From Pseudoluteimonas sp047602125 (GTDB taxonomy: Bacteria > Pseudomonadota > Gammaproteobacteria > Xanthomonadales > Xanthomonadaceae), in contig JASGIB010000001.1 in assembly GCA_047602125.1 (NCBI GenBank), positions 62,001 through 126,000 on the forward strand: 64,000 nt of DNA, in the 5' to 3' direction. The translations under genes were made by a program, and so were the position numbers. Under the pieces are notes generated by a model. The model was not told the DNA's origin. It made no database searches and saw nothing but the letters and a program-made list of their open reading frames with translations. Of this stretch, positions 34,650 through 48,061 are shown in pieces (positions within the stretch are counted from its first letter, which is position 1; the number at the start of each line of letters is the position of its first letter).

Positions 34650-36108
34650 ATGCTCCGCATCCAGGCTGAAGCACTGACGTACGACGACGTTTCCCTTGTC
34701 CCCGCGCATTCGACCGTCCTGCCCAAGGACGTTCTCCCTCGAAACCCGCCTGACCCGCGACCTGCGCATCCGCCTGCCGATCGTCTCCGCGGCGATGGAC
34801 ACCGTGTCCGAAGCGCGCCTCGCCATCGCCCTCGCGCAACTCGGCGGCATCTCGATCCTGCACAAGAACATGGGCGTCGAACGCCAGGCGGCCGAAGTCG
34901 CGAAGGTCAAGAACTTCGAGGCGGGCGTGATCAAGGAGCCGTTCACCGTCGGCCCGGAAACCACCATCGGCGAAGTGCTGCGCTTGACCCGCGCGCGCAA
35001 CATCTCCGGCGTGCCCGTCGTCGACGGCGGCCAGCTGGTCGGCATCGTCACCGGCCGCGACATGCGCTTCGAGAAGAAGCTCGACGATCCGGTGCGCCAC
35101 ATCATGACCAAGCGCGACAAGCTGGTCACGGTCCGGGAAGGCGCCGGCGACGACGAGGTGATCGGCCTGCTGCACAAGCACCGCATCGAGAAGGTGCTGG
35201 TGGTGAACGACAAGTTCGCGCTGCGCGGGCTGATCACGGTCAAGGACATCCAGAAGAAATCCGACAACCCGAACGCGGCCTACGATGGCGGCGGGCGCCT
35301 GCTGGTCGGCGCGGCGGTCAGCCCGAGCGGCGACTTCGAACAGCGAGTCGAAGCGCTCGCCGCCGCGGGCGTGGACGTGGTCATCCTCGATTCCGCGCAT
35401 GGCCATTCGCAGGGCGTGATCGATCGCCTCGCATGGGCCAGGAAGCATTTCCCCAAGCTGCAGATCGTCGGCGGCAACATCGTCACCGGCGATGCCGCGC
35501 TGGCGCTGATGGACGCGGGCGCGGACGCGGTGAAGGTCGGCGTCGGGCCGGGTTCGATCTGCACCACGCGCGTCGTCGCGGGCGTGGGCGTGCCGCAGGT
35601 GACCGCGGTGTCGATGGTCGCCGAGGCGCTGCAGGACCGCATCCCGCTGATCGCCGACGGCGGCATCCGCTATTCGGGCGACATCGGCAAGGCGCTGGCC
35701 GCGGGCGCGTCGAGCGTGATGATCGGCGGGCTGTTCGCCGGTACCGAGGAATCGCCGGGCGAAACCGAACTGTTCCAGGGCCGCAGTTACAAGAGCTACC
35801 GCGGCATGGGCTCGCTGGGGGCGATGGAAAGGGGTTCGAAGGATCGTTATTTCCAGGATTCCGCGGACGCCGACAAGCTGGTGCCGGAAGGCATCGAGGG
35901 CCGCGTGCCGTATCGCGGGCCGCTCAGCGGCGTGGTGCACCAGTTGATGGGCGGCCTGCGCGCGACGATGGGTTACGTCGGCTGCGCGACCATCGAGGAC
36001 ATGCGCAAGAAGCCGCAGTTCGTGAAGGTGACCGGCGCCGGCCAGCGCGAATCGCATGTCCACGATGTGCAGATCACCAAGGAACCGCCTAACTACCGGG
36101 CGGGGTAA
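34650..36108 (+). pseudogene. guaB: guaB, IMP dehydrogenase, interrupted by a 1-base frameshift
   Basis: The enzyme oxidises IMP to XMP, the first committed step to GMP. The N-terminus from ATG 34650 (LRIQAEALTYDDVSLVPA) runs to LPKDV, then the frame changes to SLETRLTRDLRIRLP and goes on to a normal end at 36108. The break is an extra T at 34732-34733 (GACGTTCTCC where GACGTCTCC would stay in frame). Corrected, the protein is 485 residues with two CBS domains and the catalytic loop GPGSICTTRVVAG. Since guaB is normally required and everything else is intact, an assembly error is the likeliest cause. Confidence 0.92.
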
Positions 36109-36120
36109 GGAAGGTTTTCG

Positions 36121-36425
36121 ATGGAGCAACTGCTATGGGCTGTGTTTGGCATTGCGGTCCTTCTGGTGCTGCCGACTTTTCTTATCGCGAGTGCTGCTGT
36201 TGATCTCGGAAAGCATTGGTGGCGCTATCTGTTCTCGATAGCGTTCTGGCCGATATGTCTTTTCTCAGGACTCTACTACGTTTTCATTTCATTGCATCTC
36301 GAAGCGGATAGCCCCGCAAACATATGGGGGCCAATAAGAGCAAGCGGAGTGGCACTCCTTTTCTCATTGTTCTGGACTTATTGCTTCCGGAACGTACTGC
36401 CAAAGAAGAAGAAGCAGAAGCCAGA

Positions 36426-36429
<4 letters not shown>
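36121..36429 (+). CDS. Small hypothetical membrane protein between guaB and guaA
   Basis: A 102-residue protein with three hydrophobic segments (about 4-27, 34-58, 72-90) and a basic tail ending KKKKQKPE. It has a GGAAGG site before the ATG. It is much AT-richer than guaB and guaA and its stop overlaps the guaA start (ATGA), so it is co-translated with guaA. No family is recognised; the composition suggests an inserted gene. Confidence 0.65.
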
Positions 36430-37989
<1,560 letters not shown>

Positions 37990-37991
<2 letters not shown>

Positions 37992-38051
37992 ACGGACTGC
38001 TTGCCTGGCATGCCGCGCAGTCCGTTCATTGCCCCGCCGAACAGGCGGGGC
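37990..38051 (+). terminator. Two tandem hairpins after guaA
   Basis: An 11-bp perfect stem (GAACGGACTGC pairing with GCAGTCCGTTC) with a long loop is followed by a second stem (GCCCCGCC pairing with GGCGGGGC). Neither has a good U-tract, so this may be a weak terminator or RNA stabiliser. Confidence 0.4.
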
Positions 38052-38084
38052 CGGGACGAACCGCAAGCTGGCAGGCATAGGCTG

Positions 38085-38573
38085 ATGAATCCGGCATCGC
38101 TACAGACCACCGACGAAACCTGGATGCGCCACGCCCTCATGCTCGCCGAACGCGCACGGCACGAGGATGACGAGATCCCTGTCGGCGCGCTGGTCGTCGA
38201 TGCCAATGGCAAGGTCGTCGGCGAAGGCTGGAACCGCAACATCGCCGAATCCGACCCGAGCGCGCACGCGGAGATCGTGGCGATGCGCAGCGCAGGCCGC
38301 TCGCTCGGCAACCATCGACTGGTCGGCTGCACCCTGTACGTGACGCTCGAACCTTGCGCGATGTGCGCGATGGCGGCAGTGCATGCGCGCCTGGCGCGTG
38401 TGGTGTTCGGTGCGTATGACCCCAAGACCGGAGCGGCAGGCAGCGTGTTCGACCTGCTCGCCGACCCGCGCCACAACCATCGGCTCGAAGTGGTCGGTGG
38501 CGTGCTCGGCGACGAAGCCGGTTCGCTGCTCACGGGCTATTTCCGCGCGAAACGCTCGAAACCCGCACCCTGA
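38085..38573 (+). CDS. tadA: tRNA-specific adenosine deaminase
   Basis: A 162-residue zinc deaminase that converts A34 to inosine in tRNA-Arg(ACG). The zinc and catalytic motifs are HAE (H61, E63) and PCAMC (C91, C94), with NHRLVGCTLYVTLEP before the second. The ATG at 38085 gives the family length; the frame is open upstream without similarity. orn follows. Confidence 0.94.
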   Translation: MNPASLQTTDETWMRHALMLAERARHEDDEIPVGALVVDANGKVVGEGWNRNIAESDPSAHAEIVAMRSAGRSLGNHRLVGCTLYVTLEPCAMCAMAAVHARLARVVFGAYDPKTGAAGSVFDLLADPRHNHRLEVVGGVLGDEAGSLLTGYFRAKRSKPAP

Positions 38574-38655
38574 ACGGGCGATTCCGCGCGATGCGCGGTG
38601 AAAGGCGGTCGGCAAGGCCCGGTATCATGGCCGAACCCCCCGACGCGCGCCCGCC

Positions 38656-39222
38656 ATGCCCGACGCCGCCAGCGATCGCCTGATCTGGATCGACCTCGAG
38701 ATGACCGGGCTGGATCCGGACCGCGACACCATCCTCGAGATCGCCACCGTCGTCACCGATGCCCAGTTGAACGTGCTGGCGGAAGGGCCGGAACTGGCGG
38801 TTTCGCAGCCGCTGTACCTGCTCGAGGGCATGGACGAATGGAACCGCACCCACCACTCGCGCTCGGGCCTGTGGCGGCGGGTGCTGGAGGAAGGCGTGCC
38901 GATCGCCGAGGCCGAATCGCGGACGCTGGAATTCCTGTCGCATTGGGTGCCGACCAACACCTCTCCGATGTGCGGCAATTCGATCTGCCAGGACCGGCGT
39001 TTCCTGCACCGGCGGATGCCGGCGCTGGAATGCCATTTCCACTACCGCAACCTGGACGTCAGCACGATCAAGGAACTGGCGCGGCGCTGGGCGCCGCAGG
39101 TCATGTCCGGTTTCAGCAAGGTCGCCGCGCATACCGCGCTGAGCGACGTGCGCGATTCGATCGAGGAATTGCGGCACTATCGCCGCTACATGGGCGCGCT
39201 CGCGGGCATGCCCGGGGGCTGA
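38656..39222 (+). CDS. orn: Oligoribonuclease
   Basis: A 188-residue 3'-5' exonuclease of the DEDDh type that degrades dinucleotides, including pGpG from cyclic-di-GMP turnover. The DxE pair is D13 and E15 (IWIDLEMTGLD), followed by NSICQDRRFLHRRMP and a His/Asp end motif (HTALSDVRDSIEELR). A cyclic-di-GMP synthase gene lies just downstream. Confidence 0.97.
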   Translation: MPDAASDRLIWIDLEMTGLDPDRDTILEIATVVTDAQLNVLAEGPELAVSQPLYLLEGMDEWNRTHHSRSGLWRRVLEEGVPIAEAESRTLEFLSHWVPTNTSPMCGNSICQDRRFLHRRMPALECHFHYRNLDVSTIKELARRWAPQVMSGFSKVAAHTALSDVRDSIEELRHYRRYMGALAGMPGG

Positions 39223-39237
39223 GGACGAGGAGGGCGG

Positions 39238-42200
39238 ATGCAGGGGGCATCTGGGGTGCGGCGACATCGCCGGCGGCTGACCATGGCATGGACATGCCTG
39301 CTGCTGCTTTGCCTCGCGAACTTCGCCCCGGCCTTCGCCCAGACACTGCCTCCAGCCGGATCGGGCGACAAGCCGCTCACGGCCTTTTTCCGCGAGACCT
39401 GGACCACGCGCGAGGGATTGCCGCACAACCAGGTCAACGCGATCACGCAGACGCCTGACGGCTACCTCTGGCTCGGCACATGGGAAGGCCTGGTCCGCTA
39501 CGACGGCCTCGAGTTCCACGTCTACGATCGCGGCAACACCCCGGCGATGCAGGACAACGGCGTGCGGTCGGTGCGGGCCTCGCCCGACGGCGCGGTGGTG
39601 GTGGGCACATCGCGCGGCGGGGTGAGCGTCAAGCGCGGAGAGCAATGGCGGACCTGGACCATGGCCGACGGCCTCGCCCAGGACGAGATCATGGACGCGC
39701 TGCTGGATCGGCGCGGCCGCTTGTGGGTGGGTACCGAAAACGCAGGCGTCGATCGCGTCGACGGCGGCGGCAAGGTTCGGCATTTCGGCGAACGGAACGG
39801 AGTGCCGTCGGACGTCGTCTACGGCCTGTTGCTGGATCGCGACGACAGCGTCTGGGTGGCGACGGCCGCGGGCCTTGCACACATCGTCGACGACCGCAGC
39901 ACGGTCTACGGTACCGAGGCGGGCCTGCCGGATGCGCCGGTGTTCAAGGTGTACCAGGACCAGGGCGGTCAAGTGTTCGTGGGAACGGAAAAGGGCGCGT
40001 ACCGGCTTGATGGCGGCGGGCGTTTCGTCCCGGTGTCGTCCCTGCTGCCGTCCGATGGCGTGCCCAGCCTGGCCGAGGACGCCGCCGGCAACCTCTGGGT
40101 TGGCACCGTGAACAACGGCTTGTTGCGCTTGGCGAAATCCGGGGTCGAACGCTTCACCAGCCTTCGCGGATTGCCGAACAACCGCGTTGCCTCGCTGCTG
40201 ATCGACCGCGAAGGCAGCATCTGGGCCGGTACCAACGCCGGCTTGCTGCGCCTGGGCGATGCGCCGTTCAGCACCTACAACGGCGACCAGGGCCTGAGCG
40301 ACGATTACGTGCGCGCGCTTTCGCCGGCGCGCGATGGTTCGATCTGGATCGGCACCAGCCGTGGGCTCAACCTGTGGCGTGGCGACAGACTCGCCGCCAG
40401 CTACACCAGCGCCAATGGTTTGCCGAGCGATTCGGTATTGAGCCTGCTTGAGGATCGCGACGGCAGCCTGCTGGTCGGCAGTTACACCGCCGGGCTGCTT
40501 CGCTGGCGCGACGGCAAGCTGCTCGCGCAGTACGACAACGCGCACGGCATGCCGGGCAGCAACCAGGTGCGCGCGATCGCGCAGGAGGCGGACGGCACGA
40601 CCTGGATCGGCACCAGCCGCGGCCTGGTCAGGATGCGGCATGGCAAATTCGAACGCATCGGCACCGCGCAGGGCCTGCCGCGGGAGTTCATCATTTCCCT
40701 GCTCGTGGCGCGCGATGGCAGCCTCTGGGTGGGAACCTCCAACGGCGCGGCCCACATCGTCGACGGGCGCGTTTCGGTCGTCGATCTCCGCGACATGAAT
40801 GGCGCGCAGGACGTCTTCGGCTTCCTCGAGGATCCCGACGGCACGCTGTGGATGACGACCGACCGTGGACTGGTGCGTCATCGGAGGGGGCAACTGAAGG
40901 CGCTGGGGCTGGCCCAGGGATTGCCCATCGATACCTTGTTCCAGGTCGTCGACGATGGCCTCGGTTCCTTGTGGCTGACATCGAACCGTGGCGTCATCCG
41001 CCTTCGCCGCAGCGATGCGGAGGCGGTCCTCGACGGACACAAGCAGAAACTGACCCTTGATCGTTTCGGCGAGGCCGATGGACTGGGGAGCAGCCAGTGC
41101 AATGGCGGCTCCGGCCCGGCGGCGATCCGCGATGCGCGCGGGCGGATCTGGGTCGCGACCGCTCGCGGCGCGTCGGTGGTCGATCCCAGCGCCTTGCACG
41201 CCTTCCACCGCGCGTTGCCGCCGGTCGTGATCGAACAGCTGCTGGTCAACGATCGCCCGGTATCGCTGCAATCCCCGCTGCGCCTGCCGCCCGGCAGCGA
41301 AAAACTCGAAATCCGCTATGCCAGCCCGAGTTTCCTCATCCCGCGCTTCGTGCGTTATCGGCAAAAGCTGCAGGGCGTGGACGCAGGTTGGGTCGAGCGC
41401 GGCAACCAGCGGATCGCGCAATACACCAACCTCGGTCCCGGGCAATACCGTTTCCAGGTCGATGCCTCCGCGCCGTCGGTCGGGCAAGGCTGGAACCGCG
41501 ACGCCACCACGCTGGACATCGAGATCCAGCCGCGCCTCTGGCAACAGGCATGGTTCCGGCTGTTCATGGTGCTGGCGTCGCTGGTGCTGCTGGCGGGATT
41601 CATCCGCTGGCGGGTGGGGCTGGTGAAGCAACGCGCGGATGCGCTCGAGGCGATCGTCGACGAGCGTACGCAGGACCTGCGGGAACGCACCGACCGGTTG
41701 ATGCAGGTCGATCGCGAGAAGACCGAATTGCTGGTCAAGCTGAAGGAACAATCGGAAGCGTTCGAACGGCAGGCGCGCGAGGATTCGCTCACGGGCCTGT
41801 CGAACCGGCGCAGCATGGACGAAGCGCTCGGACGCGCCTTCGACCGGGCGATGCGCGCCGACAAGCCGCTGAGCTTCGCGCTGCTCGACCTCGACCACTT
41901 CAAGCGCATCAACGACACCTATTCGCACCTGTCCGGCGATCGCGCGCTGGTCGCCGTGGCCGCGGTATTGACCGCTGAAGCCGGGGAACTGGGCACGGTC
42001 GCGCGCTGGGGCGGCGAGGAATTCGCGGTGCTGTTCGAAAACCTGCCGCTCGACGAGGCACGCGCCTGCTGCGAGCGCCTGCGCGAGGCGGTGGAACGGC
42101 TGGATTGCAGCGCGTTCGCGCCGGGCTGGAAGATGTCGATCAGCGGCGGCGTGGTCGAACGCACCGGCCTCGCGTATTACGAAAAACTCGTCAGCCGGGT

Positions 42201-42255
42201 CGACGACCTGCTGTACGAGGCCAAGCGCGCGGGCCGGAACCGCATCTGCGGCTGA
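39238..42255 (+). CDS. Beta-propeller sensor diguanylate cyclase
   Basis: A 1005-residue protein. After a signal sequence it has about a dozen propeller repeats of the two-component regulator type (recurring LWVGT, IWIGTSRGL and NGLPSDSV blocks), then a Y_Y_Y domain, one membrane helix near residue 780, a coiled coil and a GGDEF domain. DSLTGLSNRRSMDEA starts the GGDEF and RWGGEEFAVLF near 923-933 is its active site; no RxxD inhibitory site precedes it. It should make cyclic-di-GMP in response to a periplasmic signal. ATG 39238 has a GAGGAG site. Confidence 0.93.
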   Translation: MQGASGVRRHRRRLTMAWTCLLLLCLANFAPAFAQTLPPAGSGDKPLTAFFRETWTTREGLPHNQVNAITQTPDGYLWLGTWEGLVRYDGLEFHVYDRGNTPAMQDNGVRSVRASPDGAVVVGTSRGGVSVKRGEQWRTWTMADGLAQDEIMDALLDRRGRLWVGTENAGVDRVDGGGKVRHFGERNGVPSDVVYGLLLDRDDSVWVATAAGLAHIVDDRSTVYGTEAGLPDAPVFKVYQDQGGQVFVGTEKGAYRLDGGGRFVPVSSLLPSDGVPSLAEDAAGNLWVGTVNNGLLRLAKSGVERFTSLRGLPNNRVASLLIDREGSIWAGTNAGLLRLGDAPFSTYNGDQGLSDDYVRALSPARDGSIWIGTSRGLNLWRGDRLAASYTSANGLPSDSVLSLLEDRDGSLLVGSYTAGLLRWRDGKLLAQYDNAHGMPGSNQVRAIAQEADGTTWIGTSRGLVRMRHGKFERIGTAQGLPREFIISLLVARDGSLWVGTSNGAAHIVDGRVSVVDLRDMNGAQDVFGFLEDPDGTLWMTTDRGLVRHRRGQLKALGLAQGLPIDTLFQVVDDGLGSLWLTSNRGVIRLRRSDAEAVLDGHKQKLTLDRFGEADGLGSSQCNGGSGPAAIRDARGRIWVATARGASVVDPSALHAFHRALPPVVIEQLLVNDRPVSLQSPLRLPPGSEKLEIRYASPSFLIPRFVRYRQKLQGVDAGWVERGNQRIAQYTNLGPGQYRFQVDASAPSVGQGWNRDATTLDIEIQPRLWQQAWFRLFMVLASLVLLAGFIRWRVGLVKQRADALEAIVDERTQDLRERTDRLMQVDREKTELLVKLKEQSEAFERQAREDSLTGLSNRRSMDEALGRAFDRAMRADKPLSFALLDLDHFKRINDTYSHLSGDRALVAVAAVLTAEAGELGTVARWGGEEFAVLFENLPLDEARACCERLREAVERLDCSAFAPGWKMSISGGVVERTGLAYYEKLVSRVDDLLYEAKRAGRNRICG

Positions 42256-42264
42256 GGCCCGGCC

Positions 42265-43761
42265 TCACAGCACCGGCGACATCATGCCCACCGCGTTCTG
42301 CACCAGTCGTTCGTGGAACGGCCATGCGCGCGCCTCGTCCGGCGCGACGACGCGCGAAACGGACAGGTAGCCTTGCTGCCGGCGACGGATCGCGGCCACC
42401 GCGTCGCGGTCGGCGACCAGCAGGTTGTTCTCGTAGTTGAGCTCCAGGCTGCGGCGGTCCATGTTCGCCGAGCCGACCATCGCCAGTTCGTCGTCGATGG
42501 TCATCGACTTGGCGTGGAGCAGGCCCAGCGGGTATTCGTGCACGCGCACGCCGCTGCCGAGCAGGTCGGCGTAGGCGCTGCGGCAGGCCTTGTCGACCAG
42601 CCATGAATCGTTCCGTGCCGGGAACACGATGGCCGTGTCCACTCCGCGCCGTGGCGCCGCGCACAGTGCGCGCAGCATCGCCTCGTCCGGCACGAAGTAG
42701 GGCGTGGTCACCAGCAACTGCGAGCGCGCCGCGTACATGCAGGCCACGAACATGTCGGACATGGCATTGCCGCGACCGCCGGGGCCCGTGCCGAACATGA
42801 GCGCGACCGCACCGCCTTCGCAGCGCTCCGGCAGCGGTTCCGCCGCGGGCAAGGCTTCCAGTCCCCGCTCGCCGGTCTCCGCGATCCACGTGGCGAGGAA
42901 CAGCGATTGCGCCTGGCGCACCACCGGTCCCTCGCAACGCAGCAGCATGTCGATCCATGGCGCGAACCGCGGCTTCACCCGGAACTCCGGGTCCGCGCAA
43001 TTCTGGCTGCCGCAGTAGGCGATGCGGTTGTCGATGACCGCGAGCTTGCGATGGTTGCGCAGGTCGATGCGTCCGATCATGAGATGGCCGATCCGCGGCA
43101 CGTCGTCGAGCATCGCATGGGTGCGCACGCCGGCCTCGCGCAATTGCTTCCAGCGCGTCGAACGGATGAAGCCGTGCGAACCCAGCGCATCGACCATCGC
43201 CCGGCAGCGCACGCCGCGGCGCGCGGCGGCGCAGAGCGCATCGACGACGCGGCCGCCGTTGTTGTCGTCGAGCCAGATGTAGAAGCCGAGGTGGACGTGT
43301 TCGCGGGCGGCTTCGATGTCGGCGACCAGCGCGTCGATGGCCGCATCGCAATCGCGCTTCGGCGTGTCCGGCATCGCATCCGGGTCGCCGAGGAGGACGA
43401 TGCGGTTGCCCGCGACCGGATGGAAGCCGTTGATCGAGCGCGCGAGGTCGAACAGGCTCGCGCCACGCGGCCCGGTGGCATCGGCGGGGCAGGGTTCGCC
43501 GGCGGGCGGCGAGAGCCGCTTCGTGGCCGCGCGCAGGCGACGGATGCGGGCGCGGCCGATGCTGGTTTCGCCCAGCATCAGGTAGGCGACGACGCCCAGC
43601 AGCGGCAGGAACATGATCGCCGCCACCCAGGCGACGCGCGAAGCGGGAATGCGGTTGGGGCGGGTGATCGCGCGTGCCACCAGCAACAGGTGCACCACGA
43701 ACATCGCCAGCACGAACACCATGTGCCAGGGATGCTGCGGCCAGCTCAGCGCGAACGCCAT
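42265..43761 (-). CDS. cls: Cardiolipin synthase
   Basis: A 498-residue membrane enzyme of the phospholipase D superfamily. Two N-terminal membrane helices (MFVVHLLLVARAITRPNRIP, then MFLPLLGVVAYLMLG) are followed by two HKD motifs, HRKLAVIDN and HAKSMTIDDE, each with a following GSQN or GSANMDRRS. It condenses phosphatidylglycerol units into cardiolipin. ppsA is upstream on the same strand with a 54-bp gap. Confidence 0.94.
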   Translation of the reverse strand: MAFALSWPQHPWHMVFVLAMFVVHLLLVARAITRPNRIPASRVAWVAAIMFLPLLGVVAYLMLGETSIGRARIRRLRAATKRLSPPAGEPCPADATGPRGASLFDLARSINGFHPVAGNRIVLLGDPDAMPDTPKRDCDAAIDALVADIEAAREHVHLGFYIWLDDNNGGRVVDALCAAARRGVRCRAMVDALGSHGFIRSTRWKQLREAGVRTHAMLDDVPRIGHLMIGRIDLRNHRKLAVIDNRIAYCGSQNCADPEFRVKPRFAPWIDMLLRCEGPVVRQAQSLFLATWIAETGERGLEALPAAEPLPERCEGGAVALMFGTGPGGRGNAMSDMFVACMYAARSQLLVTTPYFVPDEAMLRALCAAPRRGVDTAIVFPARNDSWLVDKACRSAYADLLGSGVRVHEYPLGLLHAKSMTIDDELAMVGSANMDRRSLELNYENNLLVADRDAVAAIRRRQQGYLSVSRVVAPDEARAWPFHERLVQNAVGMMSPVL

Positions 43762-43815
43762 GTCGGTTCCCGGGACGGCATGCGTCCCAAGCCTAAACCA
43801 GCGGGATCGAATGCG

Positions 43816-46188
<2,373 letters not shown>

Positions 46189-46301
46189 GGCGGGGCTCCG
46201 GCGGGGGCTGCCCGCGTGCGGCGCATGGCCGGACGCGCGGCGGGAAAGTCGCTATTTTAACAGCGCGGCCGGCGTGGCCGAGCCCGGAGCCAGAACTCGC
46301 C

Positions 46302-47123
46302 ATGACCGCAGCGCGACCGGTGTTCTATGTTTCGGACGGCACCGGCATCACCGCCGAGACCATCGGCCACAGCCTGCTCACGCAGTTCACCGGCATCCGG
46401 TTCGCCACCGACCGCATCCCGTTCGTGGATACCGTCGACAAGGCCCGCAACGTGGCCGCCCGCATCCGCGAAGCGGGCGTTGCCGCGGGCCTGCGCCCGG
46501 TGATCGTGAGTTCCTGCGTGGATGCCGGATTGACCCAGGCGCTGGCCGAAAGCGGGGCGCTGGTGCTGGACGTGTTCGCGCCCTACATCGCGCCGATGGA
46601 GCAGGAACTCGGCTTGAAGCGCATGCCGCAGGTGGGGCAGGCGCACGGCATCGTCGATTTCGACACCTACCACCGCCGCATCAACGCGATGAACTACGCG
46701 CTGACCCACGACGACGGCATGCGCCTGGATTACGCCGAGGCCGACCTGATCCTGGTCGGCGTGTCGCGCGCGGGCAAGACCCCGACCTGCGTCTACCTCG
46801 CCTTGCACTACGGCATCCGCGCCGCGAACTATCCGCTGACAGACGACGACCTCGATTCCGACCGCCTGCCGGCGAAGCTGCAGCCGTTCCGGCGCAAGCT
46901 GTTCGGCCTGACCATCGATGCGGAACGCCTGCAGCAGATCCGCCAGGAACGTCGGCCGAATTCGCGCTATTCGCAGCTGGATACCTGCCGGCGCGAAGTC
47001 GCGCAGGCCGAGGCGATATTCAAGGTCGAACGCATTCCCGTGCTGAGCACGACGCACGCCTCGATCGAGGAGATCGCAAGCCGCGTGCTGGAATCGCTGG
47101 GCATCAACCGCGAGATGTTCTGA
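46302..47123 (+). CDS. ppsR: PEP synthase regulatory kinase/pyrophosphorylase
   Basis: A 273-residue bifunctional regulator that inactivates PpsA by ADP-dependent phosphorylation and reactivates it by Pi-dependent dephosphorylation. It begins with the family motif YVSDGTGITAETIGHSLL and has the P-loop GVSRAGKTPTCVYLA near 153. A GGAG site precedes the ATG. Divergent pairing with ppsA is conserved. Confidence 0.96.
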   Translation: MTAARPVFYVSDGTGITAETIGHSLLTQFTGIRFATDRIPFVDTVDKARNVAARIREAGVAAGLRPVIVSSCVDAGLTQALAESGALVLDVFAPYIAPMEQELGLKRMPQVGQAHGIVDFDTYHRRINAMNYALTHDDGMRLDYAEADLILVGVSRAGKTPTCVYLALHYGIRAANYPLTDDDLDSDRLPAKLQPFRRKLFGLTIDAERLQQIRQERRPNSRYSQLDTCRREVAQAEAIFKVERIPVLSTTHASIEEIASRVLESLGINREMF

Positions 47124-47247
47124 ATGCGAGCCTGCGATTCCACAAACGCGCAGCCCGCGCAATGCGCGGGCCAGAATCCCAAGTTATCCCCGATGCGCGA
47201 TTCCGTCAATGCTGCCCGAATCGCGCATTGGCAGGTAGCATCGGGCC

Positions 47248-47760
47248 ATGGCGCAGGTCCTCGCACGTGCTACGCGCATCCCCCGGCTCGGCCGTTTCGG
47301 CTGGCTGATGGGCCTCTACGCGGAGAACCACCGCAAGCTGGTGCGCCTGTTCGAACCGGGCGATCTCGCCGTCGGCAGCCATGCGTCCTCGATCGGGGAC
47401 GGGCTCGACCTGCGCCTGGACGTGCTCGAACAGCATCGCTACACCAGCGAACTGCGCATGACCTACATGGTGGTCGACGCCGCCACCGGTGCGCCGGATC
47501 CGTCGGCGTTCGTGCGCCTGTACCGCGACGCGCATCAGGCCGAAGCGACGCATTGCCACGTCGGCCGCCGCTGGCAGGACGCGATCGGCATGTATCCGCC
47601 CACCGATACGCTGATCCGCCACCGCCTGCGCATGAACACCTTCCTCGGCAAATGGCTGGATTACCTCGCCGAACAGGGCCATGGCGTCGCGCGCCTGCAA
47701 CCGCTGGCCGATGCGCCGGTGCTCGCGGATGCCCCGATGCGGCGGGAATCCGACGCCTGA
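47248..47760 (+). CDS. DUF1249 family protein
   Basis: A 170-residue soluble protein matching DUF1249, of unknown function (E. coli YqiB). Characteristic features are the early LMGLYAENHRKLVRLF and the central RLYRDAHQAEATHC followed by a C-terminal NTFLGKWLDYLAEQGH. It is separated from ppsR by 124 bp that hold a GC-rich hairpin (GCCCGCGC-AAT-GCGCGGGC) but no gene. Confidence 0.85.
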   Translation: MAQVLARATRIPRLGRFGWLMGLYAENHRKLVRLFEPGDLAVGSHASSIGDGLDLRLDVLEQHRYTSELRMTYMVVDAATGAPDPSAFVRLYRDAHQAEATHCHVGRRWQDAIGMYPPTDTLIRHRLRMNTFLGKWLDYLAEQGHGVARLQPLADAPVLADAPMRRESDA

Positions 47761-47782
47761 ATTCCGTTATCGGGTGAAAAGA

Positions 47783-47806
47783 AAACGCCCGCTTGCGCGG
47801 GCGTTT
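47783..47806 (-). terminator. Intrinsic terminator after the tRNA pair
   Basis: A perfect 10-bp stem (AAACGCCCGC pairing with GCGGGCGTTT) with a 4-base loop lies 4 bases after tRNA-Glu. On the minus strand it runs into TTTTCTTTTC. It also faces the DUF1249 gene end on the other strand. Confidence 0.85.
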
Positions 47807-47810
47807 GAAG

Positions 47811-47886
47811 TGGCGTCCCCACGGGGATTCGAACCCCGGTCGCTACCGTGAAAGGGTAATGTCCTAGGCCTCTAGACGATGGGGAC
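47811..47886 (-). tRNA. tRNA-Glu(TTC)
   Basis: A 76-base cloverleaf. The acceptor stem is GTCCCC with GGGGACG, the anticodon loop CTTTCAC gives anticodon TTC, and the T arm reads GGGGTTCGAATCCCC. The 3' CCA is encoded. It closely matches the E. coli tRNA-Glu sequence and lies downstream of tRNA-Ala in one transcript. Confidence 0.97.
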
Positions 47887-47932
47887 GCGGTGAAACCTTG
47901 TTCCAGGCCCGACAGGCCTGATGCCGGGTAAG

Positions 47933-48008
47933 TGGTGGAGCCAGCCGGGATCGAACCGGCGACCTCCTGCATGCCATGCAGGCGCTCTCCCAGCTGAGCT
48001 ATGGCCCC
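47933..48008 (-). tRNA. tRNA-Ala(GGC)
   Basis: A 76-base cloverleaf beginning GGGGCCATAGCTCAGC, with anticodon stem CCTGC/GCAGG, a loop giving anticodon GGC and T arm CGGTTCGATCCCG. The encoded CCA is present. It precedes tRNA-Glu by 46 bases and both share the terminator at 47783. Confidence 0.97.
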
Positions 48009-48061
48009 ACGGCTGGAAAGCGCGGAATTTTAACGACGCCGGTTCCGGACCGCAAGCGGAA

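Noticed and set aside
33151..36129. Very long open frame (992 codons) antisense to folD and guaB
   Set aside because: The plus-strand genes are clearly conserved enzymes. The antisense product is His/Arg/Asp-rich without any fold, as expected in GC-rich DNA.
38530..41928. 1132-codon open frame antisense to orn and the propeller cyclase
   Set aside because: Mirror of codon bias in the real gene; composition is unlike a protein and there is no plausible start site.
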